NCBI GenBank assembly: GCA_045106735.1 | Contig: JBGCEZ010000078.1 | Coordinates: forward strand, 1-31,423 | DNA from: JBGCEZ01 sp045106735 | GTDB taxonomy: Bacteria; Planctomycetota; Phycisphaerae; Phycisphaerales; SM1A02 | Direction of reading: 5' to 3' | Length of the DNA: 31,423 bases | Shown: positions 30,511 through 31,423 of the stretch, piece by piece | How positions within the stretch are numbered: the stretch's first letter is position 1 | Layout: every line of letters starts with the position of its first letter | Program-made: the position numbers and the translations under genes | The notes under the pieces: model-generated | Told to the model about the DNA's origin: nothing | Databases searched by the model: none | The model's input: the letters and a program-made list of their open reading frames with translations, nothing else

Positions 30511-31221
30511 TCAGTACTCGTGCACGCCGGCGATGGCCGCGAGTTCTTGCATCGCTCGCACGTCGTCTTGACGGCCGGCATTGGCGAACTGTGCTTCGAG
30601 GTTGCGCAGGATTCGGGCGATCCACGCCTGGTGGCTGGCCCGGGGCAACCGGCCCGCATCCACCGCGACACCGGTCGTCTCTCGAATCGCGTCGGCGACT
30701 TCATCTTCCCAGAGCAGGCGGCCGCCGGAGAACGGATCGACGAACATGCGGCGGCCGGGACCTTCCACTTCGACCAGGAAGTGCATCGGGGCGTTGATGC
30801 CGTGGATGCGGAGTCCAAGCAGTTCGCCGACCGCCTTGTAAACAAGGGCCAGCGTGATCGGCACGCCGAGCCGTCGGGTCAGGACGTCCGGCAGGTAATT
30901 GTTCCGTTCGTCGTAGTACTCGGCCGCGTTGCCGGTAAAGCCCGCTTGCTCGAAGAGCACGAAGTGCAGGTGGGCCATGACCACTTCGACTTCATCCAGC
31001 GGGATGGGGCGCGGCATGCGCTTCAGTCGGGGCAGGCGGGCGAGCACCGAATCCACGTACGCCGAGATCGTGCGTTCGACTTCCTCAACTCGGACCGCCG
31101 GCTGGGCGTGCACCGCGATCGAGGTCGCCGCGAGCAGCAGGCCGCCGGTCGACGTGAGGCCAGGAACGGCCGACGTCATGAGTTCGATGGCGCGAGGATG
31201 GCAGGATCCGGGCAAGGGCAT
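30511..31221 (-). CDS. SirB1-family transglutaminase-like protein
   Basis: The protein has 236 residues from the ATG at 31221. An in-frame ATG at 31290 (259 residues) would overlap the upstream gene by 17 nt, and neither start has a good ribosome-binding site. The family pattern is clear: 'VVMAHLHFVLFEQAGFTGNA' followed by 'YYDERNNYLPDVLTRRLGVP' and 'ITLALVYKAVGELLGLRIHG', then 'NAPMHFLVEVEG' and 'FVDPFSGGRLL'. This is the Transglut_core2 domain of SirB1 proteins. The transglutaminase Cys-His-Asp triad is incomplete: the position of the usual Cys holds Ile-Thr-Leu, while the His of 'MHFLV' and the Asp of 'FVDPF' remain. SirB1-like proteins therefore probably bind rather than cleave, and their role is unclear. 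Confidence 0.85.
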   Translation of the reverse strand: MPLPGSCHPRAIELMTSAVPGLTSTGGLLLAATSIAVHAQPAVRVEEVERTISAYVDSVLARLPRLKRMPRPIPLDEVEVVMAHLHFVLFEQAGFTGNAAEYYDERNNYLPDVLTRRLGVPITLALVYKAVGELLGLRIHGINAPMHFLVEVEGPGRRMFVDPFSGGRLLWEDEVADAIRETTGVAVDAGRLPRASHQAWIARILRNLEAQFANAGRQDDVRAMQELAAIAGVHEY

Positions 31222-31273
31222 ACGGCGATCGTAGGATCGCTGTCGGTCGCTGGGGTGACCAAGTTGGATCGAT

Positions 31274-31423
31274 TCAGGCTCGCGAGGCATCCGCCGCGGG
31301 CGGGGCGGGTGCCGTACCGTCCGCCGGGGCGTTGCGCGTGGGGCCGCTTGAAGGTCCGCGCCGCGGGGCGTTCGGGGCCGCGTCGCCGGAGGGTCGCTCG
31401 CCGCGGGGTCCGCCGCGCCGCGG
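31274..31423 (-). CDS. C-terminal tail of an unidentified protein (enters from right edge)
   Basis: The minus-strand frame is open from the window edge to a TGA at 31276-31274, giving 49 visible residues. They are almost only Pro, Arg, Gly, Ala, Ser and Asp ('PRRGGPRGERPSGDAAPNAP' at the start, 'PPAADASRA' at the end), the composition of a disordered tail such as those of RNA helicases, pseudouridine synthases or other RNA-binding proteins in high-GC bacteria. The identity cannot be told. It lies 52 nt before the SirB1-like gene on the same strand and may share its transcript. Other frames are also open here, so the call is tentative. Confidence 0.4.
   Translation of the reverse strand, partial: PRRGGPRGERPSGDAAPNAPRRGPSSGPTRNAPADGTAPAPPAADASRA

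Overview
The window looks like a piece of a high-GC chromosome from the Planctomycetota, probably a Phycisphaerae-like bacterium. This is inference from gene content: a large secreted HEXGH protease of the DUF5117 type, a tyrosine integrase lacking the first catalytic arginine (a form I associate with planctomycetes), membrane proteins with several 'CPECG'-type zinc ribbons, and a CsrA-like mini-protein. No rRNA or taxonomic marker was available.

Positions 1-4.5 kb read as the end of an integrated mobile element beside a tRNA-Arg(TCT) gene. It carries a leftward run of four tightly packed genes (three unknown proteins, then an HsdR-N-like PD-(D/E)XK nuclease that runs off the left edge). To the right are a control region with a good sigma70-like promoter, a CsrA-like protein, an excisionase-like HTH protein and a convergent integrase. 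From 4.6 to 9 kb come a GNAT acetyltransferase, a tRNA-Glu(CTC) gene with its own promoter and terminator, a 560-bp gene-poor stretch and the 908-residue metalloprotease.

Positions 9-18.5 kb hold a complete chemotaxis locus. The leftward operon runs STAS protein - cheA - cheW - chemoreceptor - cheB - cheR, with 4-nt stop/start overlaps at cheA/cheW and cheB/cheR. CheA is a hybrid: HPt, kinase core, two CheW-like regions and a C-terminal receiver. Divergent from it are cheY and a CheX-like phosphatase gene. Receptor input therefore passes to CheA via CheW, phosphoryl groups go to CheY and to CheA's own receiver, CheX would drain them, and CheB/CheR adapt the receptor. A FixL/FixJ-like pair follows (three-PAS histidine kinase and LuxR-type response regulator).

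From 22 kb rightward are housekeeping and accessory genes: purE-purK (purine synthesis), cysS, a duplicated zinc-ribbon membrane protein, an exonuclease III gene, a secreted cyanophycinase-like protein with a dead N-terminal duplicate, a LysR regulator, a SirB1-like protein and the Pro/Arg/Gly-rich tail of a gene entering from the right edge.

The most unusual non-coding feature is three separate intergenic arrays of degenerate heptanucleotide repeats (5230-5308, 8901-8990, 26684-26900). They differ in sequence but share a 7-nt period, and each lies downstream of a stop codon.
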